This document shows positions 34,759 to 43,100 of a DNA stretch of 64,000 nucleotides, piece by piece. The DNA is taken from the NCBI RefSeq assembly GCF_000025285.1, contig NC_013741.1:496001-560000 (forward strand), written 5' to 3'. Made by a program: the position numbers and the translations under genes. Numbering within the stretch: the stretch's first letter is position 1; each line of letters begins with the position of its first letter. The notes under the pieces are model-generated. The model was given only the letters and a program-made list of their open reading frames with translations, ran no database searches and was not told the DNA's origin. Source of the DNA: Archaeoglobus profundus DSM 5631 (GTDB lineage Archaea > Halobacteriota > Archaeoglobi > Archaeoglobales > Archaeoglobaceae).

Positions 34759-35141
34759 ACTCTTTTAACCCCTTCTATCCTCTCTATTCTCTTGTGTACA
34801 TCTGAAAGTTCATCAACTCCCTTTACAACAATTTCAAGAATGAGTGTGTGATCTCCCGTTGTTAGCCACATAGCTTTGACTTCCTTCCACCTCTTAAGCT
34901 CTTCTGCAACGCTCCAAAGTTTTTCAGGCTCAACATCTACGCCAGTTAAAGAGCAGAAAAGATTTGCTACCTTGTAATTAATAACGGCTCTATACCCGAT
35001 TATCACTCCAGAACTCTCAAGTTTTTGAATTCTCTTTCTCACAGCAGTCTCGGTAACTCCCAAAGCTTCGGCTATCCTGACCTTAGGAATTCTGGCATTC
35101 TCCAAAAGCATTTCGATTATCTTCAAATCCTTTTCGTCCAC
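34725..35141 (-). CDS. Lrp/AsnC-family transcription regulator
   Basis: A 138-residue Lrp-type protein: N-terminal winged helix (KIIEMLLENARIPKVRIAEALGVTETAVRKRIQKLE) and C-terminal RAM ligand/oligomer domain. Its promoter TATATATAC (about 35163-35171) lies 20-30 bases upstream. A perfect palindrome between this promoter and that of the divergent peroxiredoxin gene is a candidate binding site. It is transcribed with the glycosylase gene. Confidence 0.88.
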   Translation of the reverse strand: MDEKDLKIIEMLLENARIPKVRIAEALGVTETAVRKRIQKLESSGVIIGYRAVINYKVANLFCSLTGVDVEPEKLWSVAEELKRWKEVKAMWLTTGDHTLILEIVVKGVDELSDVHKRIERIEGVKRVCPSIVLDVLK

Positions 35142-35175
35142 TTGAATTAGTCTGAGTCGTAGTATATATACACAA

Positions 35176-35192
35176 TGTTCGAAAATCGAACA
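35176..35192. promoter_or_regulatory. palindromic operator between lrp-like and peroxiredoxin genes
   Basis: TGTTCGA-AAA-TCGAACA, exact inverted repeat with a 3-base centre, between the two divergent TATA boxes. Lrp-family proteins bind short palindromes of this size, so autoregulation and control of the peroxiredoxin gene by the adjacent Lrp protein is a simple reading. Confidence 0.6.
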
Positions 35193-35226
35193 AAAAGTTT
35201 TTATGATGTGCCTTTAAGATTACGAT

Positions 35227-35874
35227 ATGGGCTGTCCGAGGATTGGAGACAGTGTGGAGTTCAAGGCTTTGACGACACACGGCATGATCGATTTCCCAAA
35301 AGACTTTGAAGGTAAGTGGGTCGTACTGTTCTCACACCCAGCAGACTTCACACCAGTTTGCACAACGGAGTTCGTGGCATTTGCCAAGAGATACGATAAG
35401 TTTAAAGAGTTAAACTGCGAACTTATCGGCTTAAGTATCGATCAAGTCTTCAGCCACATAAAGTGGGTTGAGTGGATAAAGGAGAAGCTAGGTGTTGAAA
35501 TACCTTTTCCAGTGATTGCCGATGATAGGGGACAGATAGCCGAAAAACTGGGTATGATTCACCCAGCTAAGGGAACAAATACTGTGAGAGCGGTTTTCAT
35601 ATTTGACCCTAAAGGCGTTATAAGGGCCATTCTCTACTACCCGCAAGAGCTGGGCAGGAATATAGACGAAATTCTAAGAATTGTCAGAGGATTGCAGGTG
35701 AGTGATGCCAACGGAGTTGCACTACCGGCAAACTGGCCGAACAACGAATTAATTGGAGATAAGGCTATAATTCCACCACCGACTGATGAAAAAACTGCTA
35801 AGGAGAGATTGGAGAAGGCTAAGGCTGGTGAAATCGAGTGCTTTGATTGGTGGTTCTGCTACAAGAAGGTTTGA
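35227..35874 (+). CDS. peroxiredoxin (Prx6/AhpC type)
   Basis: A 215-residue thiol peroxidase. The peroxidatic cysteine is in [11 protein letters not shown] (about residue 46), with partner Arg/Thr residues, and two further cysteines near the end (ECFDWWFC) resemble the resolving cysteines of archaeal Prx6 enzymes. It reduces H2O2 and organic peroxides. TTTTTATGA about 25 bases upstream is its TATA box. It is followed by the rubrerythrin-rubredoxin-superoxide reductase operon. Confidence 0.93.
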   Translation: MGCPRIGDSVEFKALTTHGMIDFPKDFEGKWVVLFSHPADFTPVCTTEFVAFAKRYDKFKELNCELIGLSIDQVFSHIKWVEWIKEKLGVEIPFPVIADDRGQIAEKLGMIHPAKGTNTVRAVFIFDPKGVIRAILYYPQELGRNIDEILRIVRGLQVSDANGVALPANWPNNELIGDKAIIPPPTDEKTAKERLEKAKAGEIECFDWWFCYKKV

Positions 35875-35933
35875 TAAAAATCTCAAAAAGTTTTAAATAT
35901 TTTCCAGACTAAAATTCGCAAGAGGTGCCAAAC

Positions 35934-36500
35934 TTGGAAACTCGGAAAAATTTGCTTAGAGGATATATAAGTGAGAGCGTTGCTATAAGCAGATATCTTA
36001 TCTATTCTGACATTGCTGAGAAGGAAAAGCTGATCTATGTGTCTAAATATTTCAAGGAGGTTGCCGAAAACGAGAAGAAACATGCTGAGATATATGCCAA
36101 TTTTATAAAGGAGTTGGAAGTAGAGCCAACGGATGTTGAAATAAAAGCCCCGATAAAGTTTGGAGATAGTGCCGAAAACCTGAGAATTGCTGTTGAGAGT
36201 GAAAGGTTGGAGGCTGAAGAGATATATCCGAAAATGGCTGAAGTTGCTGAGAAAGAGGGTTTTAAGCAGATAGCCGAAAGAATTAGAACGCTCGCAGAGG
36301 TTGAAAAGCAGCACTTTACGAAGTTTTCCAAGCTTTTAGAGCTTTTGGAAACTGGTAAGATGTTTAAGAGAGATGAAGAAGTTGAATGGATGTGCCTTGT
36401 TTGCGGTTATGTGCATAAAGGTAGAGAACCGCCAAAAGTCTGTCCGAACTGCGGTGCAGAGTATTACTACTTCGTATCAAAAGATATTCTGGCTTTGTGA
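35934..36500 (+). CDS. rubrerythrin 1
   Basis: About 188 residues: an N-terminal four-helix diiron domain ([28 protein letters not shown] ligand regions) and a C-terminal rubredoxin-like domain with CLVCG and CPNCG. Rubrerythrin reduces peroxide with electrons from rubredoxin. TTG at 35934 is preferred because GAGGTG is correctly spaced from it and the protein then aligns with its neighbour; GTG 35925 is the alternative. First gene of the detoxification operon. Confidence 0.9.
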   Translation: METRKNLLRGYISESVAISRYLIYSDIAEKEKLIYVSKYFKEVAENEKKHAEIYANFIKELEVEPTDVEIKAPIKFGDSAENLRIAVESERLEAEEIYPKMAEVAEKEGFKQIAERIRTLAEVEKQHFTKFSKLLELLETGKMFKRDEEVEWMCLVCGYVHKGREPPKVCPNCGAEYYYFVSKDILAL

Positions 36501-36510
36501 GGTGGTTGTA

Positions 36511-37083
36511 ATGAAAACGCTCGAAAATTTGGTTAAGGCTTTTATAGGGGAGAGCATGGCGAGAAACAGATACACATTCTACGCTAAGATTGCAAAGGAG
36601 GAGGGCTACGTTTACGTTCAGAGAGTTTTCTTGGAGACTGCAGAAAATGAGAAGGAGCATGCAGAAGTTCTTTTTGAGTTTATACAGAAGCTGAAAGGTA
36701 ATGTTGATTCGATAAAAGTTGAAGCTGAAGCTCCCCTGACATTGGGATCCACAGCAGAAAATTTGAGGTCTGCAATTGAAGGTGAAAACTACGAACACAC
36801 AAAGATGTATCCAGAATTCGCTAAAGTCGCTGAAGATGAGGGGTTTAACGAAATTGCGGCAAGGTTGAGGGCGATAGCTAGGGCCGAGGAGCACCACGAA
36901 AACAGATACAGAGTCTTGCTCGAAGCTATTGAAAAAGGAACTTACTTCAAAAGGGATGAAGAAGTTGAGTGGGTCTGTTTGGAGTGTGGATACGTGCACA
37001 AGGGTAGGGAACCACCCGAGAAGTGTCCCTCCTGCGGACATCCTAAGGCGTATTACGTTGCAAGAGATCTGTTAATTCTGTGA
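36511..37083 (+). CDS. rubrerythrin 2
   Basis: A 190-residue paralogue of the preceding gene starting at ATG 36511 after GAGGTGG. Diiron residues sit in [22 protein letters not shown] and [10 protein letters not shown]; the rubredoxin domain has CLECG and CPSCG. The two genes are a tandem duplication that has diverged mainly in the helical domain, so they may differ in substrate or partner. A frame running further upstream is only an artefact. Confidence 0.93.
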   Translation: MKTLENLVKAFIGESMARNRYTFYAKIAKEEGYVYVQRVFLETAENEKEHAEVLFEFIQKLKGNVDSIKVEAEAPLTLGSTAENLRSAIEGENYEHTKMYPEFAKVAEDEGFNEIAARLRAIARAEEHHENRYRVLLEAIEKGTYFKRDEEVEWVCLECGYVHKGREPPEKCPSCGHPKAYYVARDLLIL

Positions 37084-37108
37084 ATCAAAAGAGATGGGAG
37101 CTGAGAGC

Positions 37109-37270
37109 ATGAAATGGAAGTGTAAGTGTTGCGGATACGTCTACGATGAAAGCGTTGGTGATCCTTTCAACGACATACCTCCCGAAACAAAGTTTGAAGA
37201 TTTACTGGATGACTGGGTTTGTCCAGTGTGCGGTTGCTCCAAAGACAAGTTCGTTCCTCTAAGCTTGTGA
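37109..37270 (+). CDS. rubredoxin
   Basis: A 53-residue rubredoxin: [15 protein letters not shown], then [15 protein letters not shown]. The iron-binding pairs are at 5/8 and 38/41. It carries electrons to rubrerythrin, superoxide reductase and the flavodiiron protein encoded beside it. ATG 37109 matches the family start; an ATG at 37094 would add five residues. Confidence 0.93.
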   Translation: MKWKCKCCGYVYDESVGDPFNDIPPETKFEDLLDDWVCPVCGCSKDKFVPLSL

Positions 37271-37280
37271 GGTGGTTTGC

Positions 37281-37649
37281 ATGTTGGAGAAATTTGTGTA
37301 TAGTAAAGAGAGGGCTGAGGGTGAAATCATAAGTAAGGTGGAAACGCATACGCCAGAGATAGAATGTCCCGATGTCGTTAAGGCTGGAGAACCTTTTGAA
37401 GTTAGAATCTCAGTCACAAAACATCCCAACAAGCTCGAGCACTCGATAAGGTATGTGGATGTGTTCTTTATCGAGGAAGGCAGGGCTTTCAACCCCGTAA
37501 AAGTTGCGAAAGTTCAGTTTACTCCAGAATATGCTGAAGCTGAAGCTGTACTGAAGCTAAAGATACAGAAAAGTGGAAAGATAGTAGCTTTGGCCTACTG
37601 CAATCTGCACGGCCTTTGGGAGAATTACAAAGAGGTTAAAGTAGAATGA
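37281..37649 (+). CDS. superoxide reductase (neelaredoxin type)
   Basis: A 122-residue one-iron superoxide reductase without the extra desulforedoxin domain. Iron ligands are seen in KVETHTPEI, TKHPNKLEHSIRY (two histidines) and AYCNLHGLWEN (cysteine and histidine). It reduces superoxide to peroxide, which the rubrerythrins then remove. ATG 37281 follows GAGGTGG ten bases after the rubredoxin stop. Confidence 0.93.
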   Translation: MLEKFVYSKERAEGEIISKVETHTPEIECPDVVKAGEPFEVRISVTKHPNKLEHSIRYVDVFFIEEGRAFNPVKVAKVQFTPEYAEAEAVLKLKIQKSGKIVALAYCNLHGLWENYKEVKVE

Positions 37650-37672
37650 ACAGCTGAGTAAAGGTGGTGATT

Positions 37673-38851
37673 ATGGAAGTAGGAAATAGGGTATACTGGG
37701 TTGGAATTCTTGACTTTCCAGAGAGGGATTTTCACAACTTCACTACGCACAGAGGAATAACTTACAACTCCTACTTGATATTGGATGAACATGTGACAGT
37801 TATAGATGGCGTTAAGCACAAATACGCAAGAGATCAGCTAAGGAAGATTTCAAAGTACGTCGATCCGAAAAAAATTGAATACGTTATTGTCAATCACATA
37901 GAGCCAGATCATTCAAGTGGTTTGCCGGATTTAGCCAAAATTGCAAATCCAACGTTTGTCTGCACAAAAAAAGCTAAGGAAGGTTTGGAAAAGTACTACA
38001 ATGCCGATTGGAATTTTAAGGTCGTAAGGAGTGGAGACGAACTTAAAATTGGAGAAAACACGTTAAGATTCATCGAGACACCCATGCTACACTGGCCGGA
38101 CAGCATGATGACATACATGGTTGAACAGCAAATACTGTTCTCTATGGATGCATTCGGACAGCACATCGCAAGTGAGGAAAGATTTGACGAAGATTTGGGC
38201 GTTGAAGAGGCTTTAAAATGGGCTAAGGTGTATTACGCGAACATACTGATGCCATACTCAAACCTCGTCTTAAGGATACCCAAGATATTTGAAAAGTTCG
38301 ATGTTAAGCCAAAGATCATAGCTCCTTCTCACGGCATTATATGGAAGAATCCGGAGAGGATTTTGAGAGCTTACGAGAAGTGGGCGAAGTTCGAAGTGGA
38401 AAAGAAGGCTGTTGTGATATACGACACTATGTGGCATTCAACCGAAAGAATTGCTTTTGCCATTGCTGACGGAATAGCCTCTACTGGAGTAAAAACACTC
38501 GTTTTCAACGTAAGAAAGGATACATGGGCGGATATAGTTACCGAAGTCTTGGATGCTAAGGCTGTTTGCATTGGAGCTCCGACAATGCACAACCATGTAT
38601 TTCCACCAATGGCAGGCTTTCTAACGTACCTCAAAGGATTGAGACCAAAGAACAAGATCGGAATTGCCTTCTGCAGTTACGGATGGGGAAGTGGAGCTTA
38701 CGAGGATATAGTTGAAGTTATGGAAGGTTTGGGTTGGGAGGTTGTTGAGGGTTTGCAGGTTCAGTTTAGGCCGAGCGAGAGTGAGTTGAAAAAGGCATTT
38801 GAGTTGGGTGTTAAAGTAGGTGAAATGGTAGGAGGTGGTTTGAATGGGTGA
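37673..38851 (+). CDS. flavodiiron protein (FprA/ROO type)
   Basis: A 392-residue A-type flavoprotein that reduces O2 or NO to harmless products. The N-terminal metallo-beta-lactamase-like domain has the diiron motif NHIEPDHSSG and further His/Asp ligands (MLHWPDSM; DAFGQHIAS; SHGIIWK). A flavodoxin domain follows (YDTMWHSTERIA). ATG 37673 follows AAGGTGGTG. It overlaps the next small gene by 8 bases. Confidence 0.93.
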   Translation: MEVGNRVYWVGILDFPERDFHNFTTHRGITYNSYLILDEHVTVIDGVKHKYARDQLRKISKYVDPKKIEYVIVNHIEPDHSSGLPDLAKIANPTFVCTKKAKEGLEKYYNADWNFKVVRSGDELKIGENTLRFIETPMLHWPDSMMTYMVEQQILFSMDAFGQHIASEERFDEDLGVEEALKWAKVYYANILMPYSNLVLRIPKIFEKFDVKPKIIAPSHGIIWKNPERILRAYEKWAKFEVEKKAVVIYDTMWHSTERIAFAIADGIASTGVKTLVFNVRKDTWADIVTEVLDAKAVCIGAPTMHNHVFPPMAGFLTYLKGLRPKNKIGIAFCSYGWGSGAYEDIVEVMEGLGWEVVEGLQVQFRPSESELKKAFELGVKVGEMVGGGLNG

Positions 38852-39107
38852 AAAAATCGAGTATGGAGAGTTCGAGAAGGAGATGGAGTTGAGTAAGGAA
38901 GAACTCAAAGCGTTCTTGCAGAAAATGATAGAAAAAATCGATCAGGGGAGAATTACATGCGAGTTTAAGGAAAGGGAAATCTACGTCGATTTCGTTGAGC
39001 CTGTTAAGGTAAAGGTGGAATACGAGGGAAGTAGCGAAGAAGAGGAACTTAAGATAAAGTTCAAGTTCAAGGGAAAGGTCTTACCAGAGGTACCCAAGTT
39101 CCAGTAA
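38844..39107 (+). CDS. amphi-Trp-like small protein
   Basis: An 87-residue, highly charged protein: an N-terminal helix (EKEMELSKEELKAFLQKMIEKI) then alternating strands (YVDFVEPVKVKVEYEG; LKIKFKFKG). The pattern resembles amphi-Trp-domain proteins, with Phe in the usual Trp positions. Function unknown. It overlaps the flavodiiron gene, so it closes the operon. Confidence 0.5.
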   Translation: MGEKIEYGEFEKEMELSKEELKAFLQKMIEKIDQGRITCEFKEREIYVDFVEPVKVKVEYEGSSEEEELKIKFKFKGKVLPEVPKFQ

Positions 39108-39135
39108 TTTCCAATTTTTTATTCAATTTTTCTTG
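39108..39135. terminator. T/A-rich bidirectional terminator region
   Basis: AATTTCCAATTTTTTATTCAATTTTTCTTG between the convergent amphi-Trp-like gene and the TrmB-like gene. T-tracts are present on the plus strand and overlap the end of the leftward gene. Confidence 0.4.
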
Positions 39136-39499
39136 TCTTAATTTCCGATATCAATTCGTCAACTCTCTTTGCAATCATGTTTCTCAAACTATCGATTGGA
39201 ACTGGTCTGTAGATGTACTTGTAACCTCCTGTTCTCACTATCTTATAATTCTTGACGACAAGACCTCTCTCCTCCAACCTCTTCAGAGCCCTGTAGACGG
39301 TTGCTTTGTTCTTTTCAACAGCTTTTGCAATACTATCGACGTCAGCAAATCCTTTATCAAGAAGTGCTAGGTACACTTCAGCTTCGAAACATTTTAAGCC
39401 CAATATACAAGCCAGAAGACAGGTTGAAGGATTACACTTTCGCATGAATTCAAGGTGTTGACTTAAGGAATAATTCTCTATCGGTTGTAGTATTGGCAT
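39119..39499 (-). CDS. TrmB-like winged-helix regulator
   Basis: A 126-residue regulator starting at ATG 39499, supported by AGAGGTT eight bases upstream; the longer frame to 39571 would run into the ccmF start. A short Cys-containing N-terminal region (RKCNPSTCLLACILGLKC, four cysteines) precedes the winged helix (EAEVYLALLDKGFADVDSIAKAV; ATVYRALKRLEERGLV). The cysteines could bind a metal or sense redox state. It is divergent from the cytochrome c maturation genes, a likely target. Confidence 0.75.
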   Translation of the reverse strand: MPILQPIENYSLSQHLEFMRKCNPSTCLLACILGLKCFEAEVYLALLDKGFADVDSIAKAVEKNKATVYRALKRLEERGLVVKNYKIVRTGGYKYIYRPVPIDSLRNMIAKRVDELISEIKTRKIE

Positions 39500-39565
39500 A
39501 GGGGAACCTCTTGAGATTATTGTTTCTAGCATAAGCTTGAAATACAATCGATTTCGAAGGTGTCC

Positions 39566-41365
39566 ATGCACATAACCCTAGCTCCTTTCGTAGCTGCAAT
39601 CATCTTAGCGATTCTAGATACCTACAAGTCTTTTAGAGGTGATAAATCATCTTTTGGAATTTTAGGATACATTTCAATATTCATTGGTCATTTACTATTT
39701 GTAAGATCATTCCTAATTAACGACTTTACACTTAAAGAAGTCTTCTTATATTCTTCAAAATATTTAGATCTTGCATACAAATTTTCCGCATCTTGGGCCG
39801 GGAGTGGTGGGTTTATAGTCTGGTGGTTATTTATATTTACCATCCTAACATCTCTGAGAAGATTAAAATCTCCAGATTCGAAGATGACGTATCACAACCT
39901 CATGATAATAGGTTTGATAGTAGCGGCGATCCTGAACGGAGCTTTTGAGAGATTGAACTTTTCCCCTGAAAACGGTTTAGGCTTGAACCCTCTACTGAAA
40001 ACATTTTGGATGCTCTTTCACCCTCCAGCCTGTTTTATTGGGTATGCTTTGGGATTCTTAATAGCCATAGAGGTCCTTTTGGGTAGGGAGAACAGATTTT
40101 TAATTGGGCTTACGTGGATATTTCTGACTCTCGCCAACGTTCTTGGAGGCGTTTGGTCATACTTCACTCTTGGCTGGGGTGGCTATTGGGCGTGGGATCC
40201 AGTAGAGACGGGTTTGCTCTTGCCTTGGCTAAGTCTAACGGCATGCTTTCACAATCCAAAACTTAGAAGAAACTTGATATTATTAACAGGATTCTCGGTA
40301 GCCTTCGCAGCTTTCGTTACGAGGGGTGGAATTTCTCCACTACACGGCTTTGGAATCAACACATCAGGCTACGCGATAATCCTTTTAGGTATTCCTTTCC
40401 TTGTAAAGGCCTTAAAGGACTGGCATTTCGACTTTAAGGTAAATCCTCTGAATGTTGCAACATATTCCCTAATCGGGAGCTACATTGTTTGCTTTCTAGG
40501 TCTAATCTACCAGTTCTTTGGTAAGGTCAGTGTTGATTACTATAACTTTGCAAACATGCCTTTCATACTTGCACTTCTTTCAGTTTTGCCGATATGCGGA
40601 GCTAAAGATTACGGAAATTATTTGAAGCTTTTAGTTCTAACTTACATCTCTTCGATAGTATTGACAGCTTTAACTGTCTTCGGCTACATAACTTGGTGTG
40701 AGGATGCTCCGATCTACGTAAACTATGCAGTATCTCTCATTTTGCCCGTAGCCTTTTTCAGCCTTCTTTCAATTCTGAAGCTGCAAAGGATTGAACTCAA
40801 GATATTACACGTCTCTATCTCACTGTTGGTAATAGCTGTGAGTATAAGCTGGCCTTACGCCTACTATTCTAACTACAAGTCCATTTATGTCGATGATAGT
40901 GCATATATCGATGATCTGCATATTCAGATAGTTTCAAAGGAATTCAAGATGGGAGTTGAGGAAAGTTTTGAAATAGTTAAGTTGCGTGTGAACGGTAAAG
41001 ATGTTGAGTGTAGAGTTAGATTAGACCTGAATTGGCTCTTTAGAAGTGGAAACTTCATATTTCCAGATCCTGCAGTCGTGAATATCTGGTTGGATAATTA
41101 TTATATAGTGATACCTAGGGCTATGGATCTGTTTATGTTCACATGCAAATACCTCTATGAGAGAAACGAAACGTACACTTTGATGATGGTATCTCACGTG
41201 ACAGGTCTGAACTACGAAACACTTATAGAAGAGGTTAAGAACTGGAAACCGAAAGAGGGTGTCATGCTAGTGTACAAAAAAATACCATTCATAAATCTTG
41301 TCTGGATTGCCTGCGCCTTAATGATATTCGGTGAAATAATCGCATTGGCAAGGTGGGCAAAATGA
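39566..41365 (+). CDS. ccmF: cytochrome c maturation protein CcmF (heme lyase component)
   Basis: About 599 residues with more than ten membrane helices. The heme-handling WWD motif appears as GWGGYWAWDPVE (about residues 203-214), flanked by conserved histidines, and a soluble segment follows at about 430-560. CcmF takes heme from CcmE and attaches it to apocytochrome c. ATG 39566 follows AAGGTG. The stop overlaps ccmC (ATGA). Confidence 0.9.
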   Translation: MHITLAPFVAAIILAILDTYKSFRGDKSSFGILGYISIFIGHLLFVRSFLINDFTLKEVFLYSSKYLDLAYKFSASWAGSGGFIVWWLFIFTILTSLRRLKSPDSKMTYHNLMIIGLIVAAILNGAFERLNFSPENGLGLNPLLKTFWMLFHPPACFIGYALGFLIAIEVLLGRENRFLIGLTWIFLTLANVLGGVWSYFTLGWGGYWAWDPVETGLLLPWLSLTACFHNPKLRRNLILLTGFSVAFAAFVTRGGISPLHGFGINTSGYAIILLGIPFLVKALKDWHFDFKVNPLNVATYSLIGSYIVCFLGLIYQFFGKVSVDYYNFANMPFILALLSVLPICGAKDYGNYLKLLVLTYISSIVLTALTVFGYITWCEDAPIYVNYAVSLILPVAFFSLLSILKLQRIELKILHVSISLLVIAVSISWPYAYYSNYKSIYVDDSAYIDDLHIQIVSKEFKMGVEESFEIVKLRVNGKDVECRVRLDLNWLFRSGNFIFPDPAVVNIWLDNYYIVIPRAMDLFMFTCKYLYERNETYTLMMVSHVTGLNYETLIEEVKNWKPKEGVMLVYKKIPFINLVWIACALMIFGEIIALARWAK

Positions 41366-41994
41366 TACTTGTCTTTTTGATAGCTTTAGATATAGCGACG
41401 GTAATCTACTCCGTTTTTTTCGGGTACTATCCAAACATAACACTCTTCGATGCAACCTGCTACAGAATACTCTATATTCATGTGCCGCTGGCTTGGAACA
41501 TGTACATAGCTTTCACTTTAACCTTCGCATTTAGTCTGGCCTACCTTCTAAAAGAGAATCCTAAATTTGATGCAGTAGCATTCTGTTCGGCAGTATTGGG
41601 AATTCTATACGGTGTAGGTGCCATCATAAGTGGAATGCTCTGGGCCAAAGAAGTTTGGGGATCTTATTGGAGCTGGGATCCAAGACAAACCACAACATTG
41701 ACAGCTTTATTAGCTTACATAGGTTACCTTGCTTTAAGATCATCCATCTTAGAGATTGAAAGAGCTAGAAGAATTTCGTCTGTTTTCGGTGTTTCAGCAT
41801 ACATAACAATTCCGTTGAGCTTTGTTTCGGCAGTTGTAGTCCAAAGCTTGCACACACAACTACCTCAACAGCCTCTAGGTGAAGAGGCGCACATTCTGCT
41901 CGCTTTGAGGGTCATAGTTTCGTTTGCAACATTCTTAGCCTTGCTGAGAATGTACTACACAAGCGTGATGAGGAAATTTGAGGAGAAAGTATAA
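41362..41994 (+). CDS. ccmC: cytochrome c maturation protein CcmC
   Basis: A 210-residue six-helix membrane protein with the WWD motif WGSYWSWDPRQT (about 99-110) and flanking histidines (LYIHVPLAW; LHTQLPQQP). CcmC presents heme for attachment to CcmE. Starts at ATG 41362, overlapping the ccmF stop; followed after 22 bases by a tiny CcmD-like gene. Confidence 0.92.
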   Translation: MILVFLIALDIATVIYSVFFGYYPNITLFDATCYRILYIHVPLAWNMYIAFTLTFAFSLAYLLKENPKFDAVAFCSAVLGILYGVGAIISGMLWAKEVWGSYWSWDPRQTTTLTALLAYIGYLALRSSILEIERARRISSVFGVSAYITIPLSFVSAVVVQSLHTQLPQQPLGEEAHILLALRVIVSFATFLALLRMYYTSVMRKFEEKV

Positions 41995-42016
41995 AACCGT
42001 AAGTAAATCCGAAAGT

Positions 42017-42112
42017 ATGTATTGGGGGGTTTACGCCTCACTCGCAATCTATATCGTAATATTGGCGATGGCAACAGCAGTAGTGAGAAGGGGGTTCGCG
42101 ATCCATGAATAA
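42017..42112 (+). CDS. ccmD: CcmD-like small membrane protein
   Basis: A 31-residue protein with one membrane helix preceded by MYWGVYAS and followed by VRRGF, the layout of CcmD, which helps release heme-loaded CcmE from CcmABC. It lies between ccmC and ccmE and overlaps the ccmE start (ATGAATAA). Too short for sequence proof; position and shape make the case. Confidence 0.65.
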   Translation: MYWGVYASLAIYIVILAMATAVVRRGFAIHE

Positions 42113-42476
42113 GTTTGTTCCCGTCATAGCTTTGACTATGGTATTTGGATTGATAGGATACCTGACTCTGAGTTCTACAAGCTACTTGAGCGTATCAGAC
42201 CTCAAGGAAATAAAGGACATAAGAAGGGTTGTTGTGATTGGGAATGTTACAAAGGGTAGTGTGAAGTTCGAAGACCATCTTGAGTTCAGAATAAACGATG
42301 GTGTCTGGGAGGTTAAGGTGATCTATCCAAGCTACGTTAGACTTGACAATGCGAGTGGCTATGGCACGGTTGTCGTTGAAGGAACTTACTATCCGGAAAA
42401 CAAAACAATATTTGCCGTCAGAATTGAATCAAAGTGCCCATCCAAGCAGGTCGTAGAGGCTTACAAAGGTGTGTGA
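42105..42476 (+). CDS. ccmE: heme chaperone CcmE, variant heme-binding motif
   Basis: A 123-residue periplasmic-side OB-fold protein with one N-terminal membrane anchor (about 5-23). Bacterial CcmE binds heme through HxxxY; archaeal and some sulfate-reducer forms use CxxxY. Here the motif is KCPSKQ: cysteine present (about residue 109) but Gln where Tyr is expected, with the next tyrosine eight residues further on. It sits correctly between ccmD and ccmA and so is very probably functional. Confidence 0.88.
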   Translation: MNKFVPVIALTMVFGLIGYLTLSSTSYLSVSDLKEIKDIRRVVVIGNVTKGSVKFEDHLEFRINDGVWEVKVIYPSYVRLDNASGYGTVVVEGTYYPENKTIFAVRIESKCPSKQVVEAYKGV

Positions 42477-43100
42477 ATGATCGAGCTTGAAGACGTTTGG
42501 AAGAGATTTAAAAAGGAGTGGATACTTAAGTCAGTAAACCTTAGATTAAACGGCAACGGATTGTTTGCAATTCTTGGAGAGAACGGTAGCGGTAAAACAA
42601 CTCTTCTTAAAATAATGTGCGGTCTTATAAAGCCGAACAGGGGTAGGGTAAGAATTCTCGGCATTGATTTGAGGAAAGACAAGAGTTATAAGAGATATAT
42701 AGGTGTTCTGCTTCACGAAAACGTACTATACGAGGAACTTACGGTAGAGGAGAATCTAAAGTTCTACGCAAAGGCCTATGGATGTTACAGCGAGATTGCT
42801 AGGAACATGTCAAAGAGACTTGGATTGGACAAATATATGAGCGCGAAGGTTAAGGATCTCTCGTTTGGGTGGAAAAAGAGAGCTAACCTTGTCAGAGCCT
42901 TGCTTAACGATCCAAAGGTAGTCCTGCTTGACGAACCTTTTTCTGGGTTGGACGAAAGTGCAAGGATTGATGTTTGCGAGATTTTGAAAGAGTTGTCAAA
43001 GGATAGGATAGTTATCTTTACAACGCCCGTTAGCCCAGAGATTGATTGCAAAGTCTTTAGACTCGAAAAAGGTGTTCTGCATGCTGGAATTGCTGATTAA
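42477..43100 (+). CDS. ccmA: cytochrome c maturation ABC ATPase CcmA
   Basis: A 207-residue ABC ATPase with Walker A GENGSGKTT (about 36-44), signature LSFGWKKRANL, Walker B VVLLDEPFSGLD. With CcmB it powers release of heme-bound CcmE. It starts immediately after the ccmE stop and overlaps ccmB by 20 bases. Confidence 0.9.
   Translation: MIELEDVWKRFKKEWILKSVNLRLNGNGLFAILGENGSGKTTLLKIMCGLIKPNRGRVRILGIDLRKDKSYKRYIGVLLHENVLYEELTVEENLKFYAKAYGCYSEIARNMSKRLGLDKYMSAKVKDLSFGWKKRANLVRALLNDPKVVLLDEPFSGLDESARIDVCEILKELSKDRIVIFTTPVSPEIDCKVFRLEKGVLHAGIAD

Noticed and set aside
36373-36510. Extension of rubrerythrin 2 upstream of ATG 36511
   Set aside because: Overlaps the rubredoxin domain of rubrerythrin 1 in another frame; the internal ATG has a GAGGTGG site and matches the family start.
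36364-37041. 225-codon antisense frame over the second rubrerythrin
   Set aside because: Phe/Leu/Cys-rich mirror of a conserved gene, no start signal.
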